A DNA stretch of 25,370 nt. Origin: Candidatus Pelagibacter sp. GTDB taxonomy: Bacteria; Pseudomonadota; Alphaproteobacteria; Pelagibacterales; Pelagibacteraceae. A program made the position numbers and the translations under genes. How positions within the stretch are numbered: position 1 is the stretch's first letter; every line of letters begins with the position of its first letter. The notes under the pieces were generated by a model. The model had not been told where the DNA came from. It did no database searches and saw nothing but the letters and a program-made list of their open reading frames with translations. The stretch lies in assembly GCA_028095445.1 (NCBI GenBank), contig JAOHCJ010000010.1:1-25370 (forward strand), read 5' to 3'. Below, in pieces: positions 16,535-25,370 of the stretch.

Positions 16535-17627
16535 ATTACAAGTAAAAATTAAAAATCAAAAATATCCAATTGTTATTGGAAATAATATTCTAAACAAACT
16601 ACCAATTTTACTTAAAAAAAATTCAATTAGTTTTGCTCAATGTTTACTTATTGTAGATAAAAAAATTCCTAAAATACTAATAAATAAAGTTAAAAAAGTA
16701 TTATCAAAAAAAGAAGTGATCATTCATTATTTTAATGCTAGTGAAAAAAATAAAAATCAAAAAAATATCAATAAAATTTTATCTATTCTTTTAACTAGAA
16801 ACTTTAATAGAAATGATTGTATAATATCGATTGGTGGAGGGATTACAGGCGATTTGTCAGGCTTTGCAGCAAGCATGTTTAAAAGGGGTTTAAAGTTTAT
16901 TAACATACCCACTACGCTCTTATCTCAGGTTGATTCTTCTATAGGTGGCAAAACAGGAATAAACACTAAATATGGAAAAAACTTAATAGGTGCATTTTAC
17001 CAACCCAATCTTGTTATTTCAGATATTAACTTTTTAAAGACTTTACCAAAAAGAGAAATTGTTTGTGGATATGGTGAAATCCTAAAACATGCCTTGATAA
17101 AAGATAAAAATTTTTTTAATTTTTTAGATAAAAATGGTCATAATATTTTGAATTTAAAAAGCCCCTTAATTGAATGGGCAATTTTTAAAAGTTGCTCAAT
17201 TAAAAAAGAAATTGTTGAAGCTGATGAAAAAGAAACTCATATAAGAAAAATCCTAAATTTTGGACATACATTTGCGCATGCTTATGAAGCAACTTTAGGA
17301 TATTCAAAAAAATTAAATCATGGAGAAGCTGTTATCTTAGGTATTAAAACTGCTGCAAAATTTAGCTTATTAAATAAGATTTTAAATATTAAAGAATTTA
17401 GATTAATTGAAAATCATCTAAACAAACTAAATTTACCACAAAACTTAAAAAAAAATTTTTCTAGAAAACATTTGAGTAAAATTTTATTTTTTATGAGAAA
17501 AGATAAAAAAAATGTTACAAAAAAAATAAATTTAGTTTTGATAAAAAAAATAGGTTCTCCAGTATATAAATTAAATTTCAATGAAAAAAAAATAAATTTT
17601 TTTTTAAAAAAAGAATTAAGTAAATAA
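16521..17627 (+). CDS. aroB: 3-dehydroquinate synthase
   Basis: AroB is an NAD- and metal-dependent cyclase converting DAHP to 3-dehydroquinate, the second step of the chorismate pathway. It has 368 residues. The NAD-binding segment GGGITGDLSGFAASMF, the substrate block TTLLSQVDSSIGGKTG, the metal-binding glutamate in GYGEILKHALI and the histidine in NFGHTFAHAYE are all present. It overlaps aroK by 14 bases upstream and the convergent bolA gene by 12 bases at its 3' end. The aroK-aroB pair is standard in proteobacteria. Confidence 0.97.
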   Translation: MKLIKLQVKIKNQKYPIVIGNNILNKLPILLKKNSISFAQCLLIVDKKIPKILINKVKKVLSKKEVIIHYFNASEKNKNQKNINKILSILLTRNFNRNDCIISIGGGITGDLSGFAASMFKRGLKFINIPTTLLSQVDSSIGGKTGINTKYGKNLIGAFYQPNLVISDINFLKTLPKREIVCGYGEILKHALIKDKNFFNFLDKNGHNILNLKSPLIEWAIFKSCSIKKEIVEADEKETHIRKILNFGHTFAHAYEATLGYSKKLNHGEAVILGIKTAAKFSLLNKILNIKEFRLIENHLNKLNLPQNLKKNFSRKHLSKILFFMRKDKKNVTKKINLVLIKKIGSPVYKLNFNEKKINFFLKKELSK

Positions 17628-17876
17628 AATCTGAATAGAATGTATATACTCTTTTAGTTCTGGTTTTATAATGCTATAAATTTTTTTTGTTGATATTATC
17701 TTATTATTTTTATTGAGTTCATGAGATTTTATAGTCAACTTTAAGTGATACTTACCTTCTTGATGTCCTTTATGTTTTTTATGTAAAAAACTTTTATCCT
17801 CAATTTTAATATCTTGGATATCAATTTCTATTTCAAGCTTATTTTTTACAATTGTAATTAATTCATTTATATTCAT
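17616..17876 (-). CDS. bolA: BolA-family protein
   Basis: BolA proteins partner with monothiol glutaredoxins in iron-sulfur cluster handling and may also act as regulators. With the ATG at 17874-17876 the protein is 86 residues, the family length. A longer frame reaching 17978 would run into the divergent J-protein gene and is rejected. The HKGHQEGKYHLKLTI block carries the conserved histidines, and YIHSIQI at the end carries the C-terminal histidine. The usual Arg-His after the third strand is replaced by TKK. A TATAAT at 17892-17897 could serve as its -10 element. Confidence 0.88.
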   Translation of the reverse strand: MNINELITIVKNKLEIEIDIQDIKIEDKSFLHKKHKGHQEGKYHLKLTIKSHELNKNNKIISTKKIYSIIKPELKEYIHSIQILFT

Positions 17877-17891
17877 AAATATTAATTTATT

Positions 17892-17897
17892 ATTATA
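17892..17897 (-). promoter_or_regulatory. Candidate -10 element of bolA
   Basis: A perfect TATAAT on the minus strand lies 15 bases before the bolA ATG, inside the 25-base gap between divergent bolA and the J-protein gene. A matching -35 is weak and would lie inside the J-protein gene. The implied leader is only about eight bases. Confidence 0.35.
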
Positions 17898-17901
17898 TAA
17901 C

Positions 17902-18429
17902 ATGAAAAATATTTGTGATTGGAATAATTGTACAGAAATTGGTGAATATAAGGCACCAATTGAAAAAGATAACAGCAAAAGCTACCGGTTACTTTGCTTA
18001 GCTCACGTTAAAGAATTTAATAAAAATTGGAATTACTTTAAGGGAATGGATGATGAGCAGGTATTTGATTTTTTGAAGTCAGATATGACTTGGCACAAAC
18101 CTACTCAAAGCTTTAGTTCTTCAGATAATTTTTTTAAAGTTTTGTGGAACAATACTTTGAAAGATGAATTTGATAAAACTAAGCTTAGAGGTGAATATAA
18201 TCATATGAATCAATTCAAATTTGATGCTAAAGATATTAAAGCTTTTAGTATTTTGGGCGTTTCAGTTGGTTTAAAATGGGAACAAATACAGGAAAAATTC
18301 AAAACTCTTGTCAAAAAATTTCACCCTGATATTAATTTAGGAAATAAAGAATACGAAGAAAAACTTAAATTAATTACTTTAGCTTATACTCAGTTAAAAA
18401 ATACTTATAGGGAAAAAATTGACACTTGA
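17902..18429 (+). CDS. J-domain protein with N-terminal Cys/His motif
   Basis: This 175-residue protein has a C-terminal J domain at about 113-172, with the HPD tripeptide in KKFHPDINLG, which stimulates the ATPase of DnaK-type chaperones. The N-terminus carries C5, C10, C32 and H35, spaced like a small zinc site (CDWNNC, CLAH). There is no Gly/Phe region and no DnaJ central zinc domain, so it is a class III J-protein rather than DnaJ itself. In many alphaproteobacteria a gene of this type stands between bolA and cobS. It overlaps the possible TTG start of cobS by 11 bases. A role in loading or remodelling the CobST complex is inferred from position only. Confidence 0.88.
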   Translation: MKNICDWNNCTEIGEYKAPIEKDNSKSYRLLCLAHVKEFNKNWNYFKGMDDEQVFDFLKSDMTWHKPTQSFSSSDNFFKVLWNNTLKDEFDKTKLRGEYNHMNQFKFDAKDIKAFSILGVSVGLKWEQIQEKFKTLVKKFHPDINLGNKEYEEKLKLITLAYTQLKNTYREKIDT

Positions 18430-18436
18430 TTTAAAT

Positions 18437-19393
18437 ATGCAGCCAGACATTAAAATGTCTTTAAAACAAAGTTTTGGGATTGACTCGGACATAGAAGTTG
18501 ATGCTTTCTCAAAAAAGAGTGAGTATGTGCCAGACATAGATAAAAATTATAAATTTGATAGAGACACTACACTTGCAATAATATCAGGATTTGCATTTAA
18601 TAAGAGAGTTTTAGTTCAAGGGTACCATGGTACTGGAAAGTCAACACACATCGAACAGATTGCTGCAAGATTAAACTGGCCTTGCATCAGGGTTAACCTG
18701 GACAGTCATGTGAGTAGAATTGATCTTATTGGAAAAGATGCCATTGTTATAAAAGATGGAAAACAAGTTACAGAATTTAAAGAAGGTATATTACCTTGGT
18801 CAATTCAAAATCCAGTTGCTCTTGTTTTTGATGAATATGATGCTGGTAGACCTGATGTAATGTTTGTCATCCAGAGGGTACTAGAAGCAGAAGGTAATTT
18901 TACTCTTTTAGATAAAAATAAAGTAATAAAACAAAATAAATTTTTTAGATTATTCGCAACTTCTAACACTGTTGGATTGGGAGATACCACTGGTTTGTAT
19001 CACGGTACTCAACAAATAAATCAAGGTCAGATGGATAGATGGAACATTGTTACATCTTTAAATTATCTAAGTTTAGATAAAGAAATGGAAATAATTTTAG
19101 CAAAAAATAAAAGCTTAAATAGTGCGAAAGGTAAAGAAAAAATAGCTAATATGATAAAAGTAGCTTCGCTAACTAGAAGAGGTTTCATAGCTGGTGATAT
19201 TTCAACAGTGATGAGTCCAAGAACAGTATTGCATTGGGTGGAAAATACTGAAATTTTTAAAGACACAGGCTATGCTTTCAGAGTTACATTTTTAAATAAA
19301 TGTGATGAAATCGAAAAAAAAACTATATCTGAATACTATCAACGATGTTTTGGTGATGAGTTGCCAGAGTCAATGGTAAATATTCAGATTTAA
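18437..19393 (+). CDS. cobS: CobS-type AAA+ ATPase (cobaltochelatase subunit)
   Basis: CobS is the AAA+ motor of the aerobic cobaltochelatase CobNST, which inserts cobalt during B12 synthesis. The ATG at 18437 gives a start (MQPDIKMSLKQSFGIDSD) that fits the family. A TTG at 18419 would add six residues and overlap the preceding gene. The protein is then 318 residues. Walker A GYHGTGKST is at about 61-69, Walker B ALVFDEYDAGRPD at about 126-138, and sensor ATSNTVGLGD follows. Similarity to known CobS appears very high over the AAA+ core. The cobT gene follows directly. No cobN or other B12 synthesis gene is in this window, so its role here may not be cobalt insertion. Confidence 0.94.
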   Translation: MQPDIKMSLKQSFGIDSDIEVDAFSKKSEYVPDIDKNYKFDRDTTLAIISGFAFNKRVLVQGYHGTGKSTHIEQIAARLNWPCIRVNLDSHVSRIDLIGKDAIVIKDGKQVTEFKEGILPWSIQNPVALVFDEYDAGRPDVMFVIQRVLEAEGNFTLLDKNKVIKQNKFFRLFATSNTVGLGDTTGLYHGTQQINQGQMDRWNIVTSLNYLSLDKEMEIILAKNKSLNSAKGKEKIANMIKVASLTRRGFIAGDISTVMSPRTVLHWVENTEIFKDTGYAFRVTFLNKCDEIEKKTISEYYQRCFGDELPESMVNIQI

Positions 19394-21202
19394 ATGAGCA
19401 ATAAAGAAGATAATTTTAAAGAGCAATTTAAACAAGCCTTAATATCTACTGCAAAAGTAATTTCTGAAGATTATAAGCTGGATGTCAAAAAAATAGATAA
19501 AGATTTAAAATCGAAAAAAACAGATTTTTCCGATGTAATAAATTTATCAAATAAGCATGACTTTGTTAAATTAAGAGCAGAAACGGACTCTGGTGCTCTT
19601 AAAAAAAGATTTTCAAATAAAGAAATATTTAATAAAAACTCACCCAATAATCCCTCTTGTAAATCTCTATATAATATTGCTGAAAAAATTAGATATGAAA
19701 TATTAGGTGGTAAAATGCTAAAAGGTGTTGGAAAAAATTTAAGCGAAAATTATAATCAAAAAATAGCTTCTGTTCATAAAGATCAATTAAAAAATAAGGA
19801 AGATGTTTCAGTAACAGAAGCTTTTGAATTTTATATGCTTAAAAAATTTTTTAATTTAGAACTTAATGCAATATCTACAAAAATGTTAAGTTTTTGGGAA
19901 AAAGATTTTGCCACTTCTATTGACGAGCATTTAAATTTTTTAAATAAAAATTTAGAAAATCAAGACACATATGGTTTAAAATTTTCTGAAATTCTTGAAA
20001 ATATGGATATTTTTAATTCGAGCAATGATGAGAAAAATGAAAATGATGAAAACAGGGATAATCAAGAAGAAAATAAGTCAAAAAACAACGATAATAGTCA
20101 ATCAGATGGTAAAGAAGATGAAGATAAACAAGATGAAAATCAAACAAGTCTAGATGCAGGCTTTGATTTAAGTGACCAGCAAATGAATGAGCAGCTTCAA
20201 GATTCAGATTCTGTCAAAGAAAATATGGAAAATGTAATTCAAAAAACTAGTTTAAAAAATGTTGATCAAGATTATAAAGTTTTTACTAATGAATTTGACG
20301 AAGTTATAAAAGCTGAAAATTTAGAAAATACAAAAGAAACTCAAAAATTAAGAAAAAATTTAGACCAGCAACTAATTGGATTCCAAGACTTAATAACAAA
20401 ACTTGCCAATAAATTGCAAAGACAACTTTTAGCTAAACAAAATAGAGCCTGGGAATTTGATTTGGAGGAGGGTTTATTGGATAGTGCTAAATTAACTAGA
20501 GTTATTATGGACCCATATAATTCTCTATCTTTTAAAAAAGAAAAAGATCTTGATTTTAAGGATACAATAGTAACTTTGTTGATTGATAATTCTGGATCTA
20601 TGCGCGGTAGACCGATAACTATTGCTGCACTTTGTGCAGACATACTATCCAGAACTTTAGAAAGATGCTCTGTAAAAGTTGAGATTTTAGGGTTTACTAC
20701 AAAAAATTGGAAAGGTGGAAAAAGTAGAGAGACTTGGACTAAAAAAGAAAAACCAAAAAATCCTGGAAGACTTAACGATTTAAGACACATCATTTATAAA
20801 GAAGCTGATACACACTGGAGAAAAGCAAAAAATAACTTAGGCTTAATGCTTAAAGAAGGATTGTTAAAAGAAAACATTGATGGTGAAGCAATATCTTGGG
20901 CTTTCAATAGAATTCAAAAAAGGAAGGAAGAGAGAAAAATTTTAATGGTAATTTCAGATGGAGCACCAGTAGATGATTCGACTTTATCAGTTAATTCTGG
21001 TGATTTTTTAGAAAAACATTTAAAAAAAATGGTAAAATTTATAGAAGTCAAAAGTGATATAGAAATTTTAGCTATTGGAATTGGTCACGATGTCTCAAGA
21101 TACTATGATAAAGCCATTAAAATAACTGATGTCAATGAGCTTGGAGATGTGATGATATCACAACTTAGTGGATTGTTTGACACCAAAAAAAAATTACATT
21201 AA
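19394..21202 (+). CDS. cobT: CobT-type VWA protein (cobaltochelatase subunit)
   Basis: CobT forms a complex with CobS and carries a von Willebrand A domain. The protein is 602 residues. It has an N-terminal helical domain at about 1-205, an acidic low-complexity linker rich in Asp/Glu/Asn/Gln at about 210-260, a helical region, and a C-terminal VWA domain. The VWA MIDAS motif [11 protein letters not shown] is near residue 395, with later segments [10 protein letters not shown] and [11 protein letters not shown]. The family usually has about 600-635 residues, so it is full length. The ATG follows the cobS stop with no gap. The last four bases, TTAA, are shared with the convergent kinase gene. 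Confidence 0.94.
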   Translation: MSNKEDNFKEQFKQALISTAKVISEDYKLDVKKIDKDLKSKKTDFSDVINLSNKHDFVKLRAETDSGALKKRFSNKEIFNKNSPNNPSCKSLYNIAEKIRYEILGGKMLKGVGKNLSENYNQKIASVHKDQLKNKEDVSVTEAFEFYMLKKFFNLELNAISTKMLSFWEKDFATSIDEHLNFLNKNLENQDTYGLKFSEILENMDIFNSSNDEKNENDENRDNQEENKSKNNDNSQSDGKEDEDKQDENQTSLDAGFDLSDQQMNEQLQDSDSVKENMENVIQKTSLKNVDQDYKVFTNEFDEVIKAENLENTKETQKLRKNLDQQLIGFQDLITKLANKLQRQLLAKQNRAWEFDLEEGLLDSAKLTRVIMDPYNSLSFKKEKDLDFKDTIVTLLIDNSGSMRGRPITIAALCADILSRTLERCSVKVEILGFTTKNWKGGKSRETWTKKEKPKNPGRLNDLRHIIYKEADTHWRKAKNNLGLMLKEGLLKENIDGEAISWAFNRIQKRKEERKILMVISDGAPVDDSTLSVNSGDFLEKHLKKMVKFIEVKSDIEILAIGIGHDVSRYYDKAIKITDVNELGDVMISQLSGLFDTKKKLH

Positions 21203-22479
21203 ATACTCAACAACTCTTTATTTTTCCACTTAATACTTACCTCAGCACCAGTTCTAGTTTTTGAATTTCTACATATTATGTTTGCATAATTTTTTTCTAA
21301 TAATGTTTTTCCTATAAAAATTCCAAGACCAAGTCCAGATCTAGATTTTATTGAAGCTTTAAATGATTTAATATATGGCTCACCAATTTTACTTAAAACA
21401 TCTTTAGGATATCCCTCCCCATCATCTTCAATAGTAATTTCTGTAAAATTACTATCACTTTTTATATTTATAAAAACTTTGCTCTTTGAAAATTTATTGG
21501 CATTACCAATAAAATTTCTCAGTCCATAAACAATCTCTATAGATTTAATTATATTCAATGGATTAGAATTTTGATCAAAATTTACAATAAATTCTTTTTT
21601 ACTAATTTCCCGAAAAGATTTAACAATCTCATTTATATACTCTTTTATTGAAAAATATTTATCAATGAAATCATCTTCAATTAATGGATTTAGTGTTAGT
21701 TTTTTTAATATTTCGCCACATCTGTCAATTTGACTAATTAATAACTCAATATCTTTTTTGGCTTCCTCATTATTTTTAAATTGTTTCAATAAATCTCCAG
21801 ACACAATTTTTATTGTTGAAAAAGGAGTTCCTAAAGAATGAGCAGCTGCTGCTGCTTGACCTCCAAGAGATAAGAGCTCCTGTTCTTTTGACATAATTTC
21901 TTCCATCTTGTTTAATGCTTCTTTTCTCAATCTAGACTGCGTTCCAAATGTTAAAGCAAAGTAATTTAAAAAAACTAAAGCAATTATCAACGAAATCGGT
22001 ATAGAATAATAATAATAAGGGCTTACATGAAAATGTTCATTTAATGGACTGGGTATTGCGTGGCTATAAAAAGTTAAAAAAATTATTATTAGTGTGGTGA
22101 TCCCAACTAATAATAAGTTAGTTTTGAAGCCCAAATTTGATGATGAAAAAATACTAGGAATAATTAAAAAAATAGAAAAAGGATTACTCATTCCTCCTGT
22201 TAAATAAATTAAGAAGCTTAATTGTAAAATATCTAATAATAAAAAAAAGAACCCTAATCTATCTGAAATTTGAGTTTTTGGATTAATATAAATTAAATAC
22301 AAATTGCTAATTATACCAATGAAAATAATTAAGTTAGCTAAAATAAAGTTAAACTTAAAATTAAAGATAAAGAAAACTAAATTAATTGTTGTTAATTGTC
22401 CAATTATAGCAATCCATCTAAGATTAATATATGTCGACTTTTTGAGAGAAAAGTATTTTGAAGTTTCAAAAAACTTCAT
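21199..22479 (-). CDS. regB: RegB/PrrB-type redox sensor histidine kinase
   Basis: This is a membrane histidine kinase of 426 residues. The N-terminal half has about six hydrophobic helices (roughly 22-40, 46-64, 76-93, 104-112, 120-137, 158-178). Between them lies GGMSNPF at 95-101, the ubiquinone-binding motif (GGxxNPF) known from RegB. The phosphorylated histidine is H214 in [14 protein letters not shown]254 lies exactly 40 residues later, the same spacing as the redox-active cysteine (C265) from H225 in Rhodobacter RegB. The catalytic ATP domain shows DDGEGYP and GLGLGIFIG. It would sense the quinone pool or oxygen and phosphorylate a RegA-type regulator, which is not in this window. It begins two bases after gyrB. 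Confidence 0.87.
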   Translation of the reverse strand: MKFFETSKYFSLKKSTYINLRWIAIIGQLTTINLVFFIFNFKFNFILANLIIFIGIISNLYLIYINPKTQISDRLGFFFLLLDILQLSFLIYLTGGMSNPFSIFLIIPSIFSSSNLGFKTNLLLVGITTLIIIFLTFYSHAIPSPLNEHFHVSPYYYYSIPISLIIALVFLNYFALTFGTQSRLRKEALNKMEEIMSKEQELLSLGGQAAAAAHSLGTPFSTIKIVSGDLLKQFKNNEEAKKDIELLISQIDRCGEILKKLTLNPLIEDDFIDKYFSIKEYINEIVKSFREISKKEFIVNFDQNSNPLNIIKSIEIVYGLRNFIGNANKFSKSKVFINIKSDSNFTEITIEDDGEGYPKDVLSKIGEPYIKSFKASIKSRSGLGLGIFIGKTLLEKNYANIICRNSKTRTGAEVSIKWKNKELLSI

Positions 22480-22481
22480 TC

Positions 22482-24821
<2,340 letters not shown>

Positions 24822-24850
24822 AAACAAAAATTTGGTGAGATATACTTAAT

Positions 24851-25370
24851 CTATTCTAAATAACCAAATATCTTATTATAATCAATTATTCTCATATAGC
24901 TTTCATAATTATAATAAAAATCTTTAAATGTTAATTTTTCAAAGTTATCAATTTTTAGCTTTAATATATCTAAATTTTTTTTTTTTCTTATAATAGAAAT
25001 TCCCTGGTCAATTTTACAAGTCACAATATCATACTCCTCACTAGTTCTATACTTCACCACTGCTTTCCAAACATCCCCATTCCAGGTTGCTTTATATCTT
25101 GGCACTGCCTGTTGGTGAATATTTGGAGGCAAACAATCATGAAGAAATATAACACCATTTTCCTTTAAAAATTTTAAGGAATTGTGTATATCTCTACAAA
25201 CTTGATCATATTCATGCAAACCATCAATAAAAATACAATCAAATTTTTCTTTATTTTGTAAAAAAAAGTTATCACTAGTTCCTTTAAAATTTCCACCTGA
25301 ATAAGGATCTACACCAATTTTACTGTCCACATCAATCTTTGAAAATGCATAATCATCATCGCAACCAATT
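24851..25370 (-). CDS. Class I SAM-dependent methyltransferase, N-terminus cut by window edge
   Basis: The frame is open to the right end of the window, so the gene begins beyond it. A GTG at 25330 is internal, since recognisable sequence (IGCDDDYAFSKIDVD) continues before it. The visible part has IGC near the cofactor loop, VDPYSGGNFKGTSDNFF, and FDCIFIDGLHEYDQV, a signature of Methyltransf_24-like enzymes. HDCLPP follows. The C-terminal 60 residues are lysine- and tyrosine-rich and may bind the acceptor. Enzymes of this kind are frequent in surface polysaccharide and other accessory clusters, often beside tRNA genes. The acceptor is unknown, and only about 173 residues are seen. Confidence 0.8.
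   Translation of the reverse strand, partial: IGCDDDYAFSKIDVDSKIGVDPYSGGNFKGTSDNFFLQNKEKFDCIFIDGLHEYDQVCRDIHNSLKFLKENGVIFLHDCLPPNIHQQAVPRYKATWNGDVWKAVVKYRTSEEYDIVTCKIDQGISIIRKKKNLDILKLKIDNFEKLTFKDFYYNYESYMRIIDYNKIFGYLE

Noticed and set aside
17877..17978. Longer start for bolA reaching 17978
   Set aside because: It would run into the divergent J-protein gene. The ATG at 17876 gives the normal family length, and the extra residues do not resemble BolA.
20341..20793. Minus-strand frame of 150 codons
   Set aside because: It is entirely antisense to cobT, which is clearly coding there (VWA domain).

Overview
This window is a gene-dense, very A+T-rich (roughly 30% G+C by eye) bacterial chromosome segment. 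It most resembles a streamlined marine alphaproteobacterium of the SAR11/Pelagibacterales type. The reasons are the near absence of spacers, start/stop overlaps of 1-14 bases, scarce Shine-Dalgarno sequences, lysine-, isoleucine- and asparagine-rich proteins, and gene orders typical of alphaproteobacteria (dcd-murA-DUF2948-hisD start; rpmH-rnpA-yidD-yidC-argB; dapD-dapE next to truA-fmt-def; bolA-dnaJ-cobS-cobT). The assignment is an inference. No rRNA, phage, insertion sequence or CRISPR array is visible.

Layout. 26-925: thioredoxin (+) faces a folC gene (-) that keeps only its C-terminal half. Its upstream edge is joined, out of frame, to the first codons of what looks like hisD. 922-3437 (-): a tightly coupled operon with two small basic proteins, dcd, murA and a DUF2948 protein, reading into the broken hisD start. 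3438-3604: an unexplained spacer with a G+C-richer core and a 14-base palindrome. 3605-4324 (-): a TVP38/VTT membrane protein. 4422-11842 (+): a long run with rpmH, rnpA, yidD, yidC, argB, a HAD phosphatase, dapD, dapE, a histone-deacetylase-fold amidohydrolase and a SET-domain protein. 11832-15963 (-): truA, fmt and def, then a large putative exported helical protein and a small membrane protein. 16022-17627 (+): aroK-aroB. 17616-17876 (-): bolA. 17902-21202 (+): a zinc-finger/J-domain protein, cobS and cobT. 21199-24539 (-): a RegB-type redox histidine kinase and a compact gyrB. 24732-24821 (-): tRNA-Ser(GGA). 24851-25370 (-): a methyltransferase cut by the window edge.

Most genes are core functions: ribosome and tRNA maturation, translation initiation, membrane protein insertion, peptidoglycan precursors, arginine, lysine and aromatic amino acid synthesis, pyrimidine nucleotides and DNA topology. 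The points that stand out are the folC/hisD fusion junction, which is a real rearrangement or an assembly chimera; the CobS/CobT AAA+/VWA pair beside bolA and a J-protein with no CobN in view; an HDAC-fold plus SET-domain pair inside a housekeeping block; and four convergent gene pairs that all overlap at their 3' ends.
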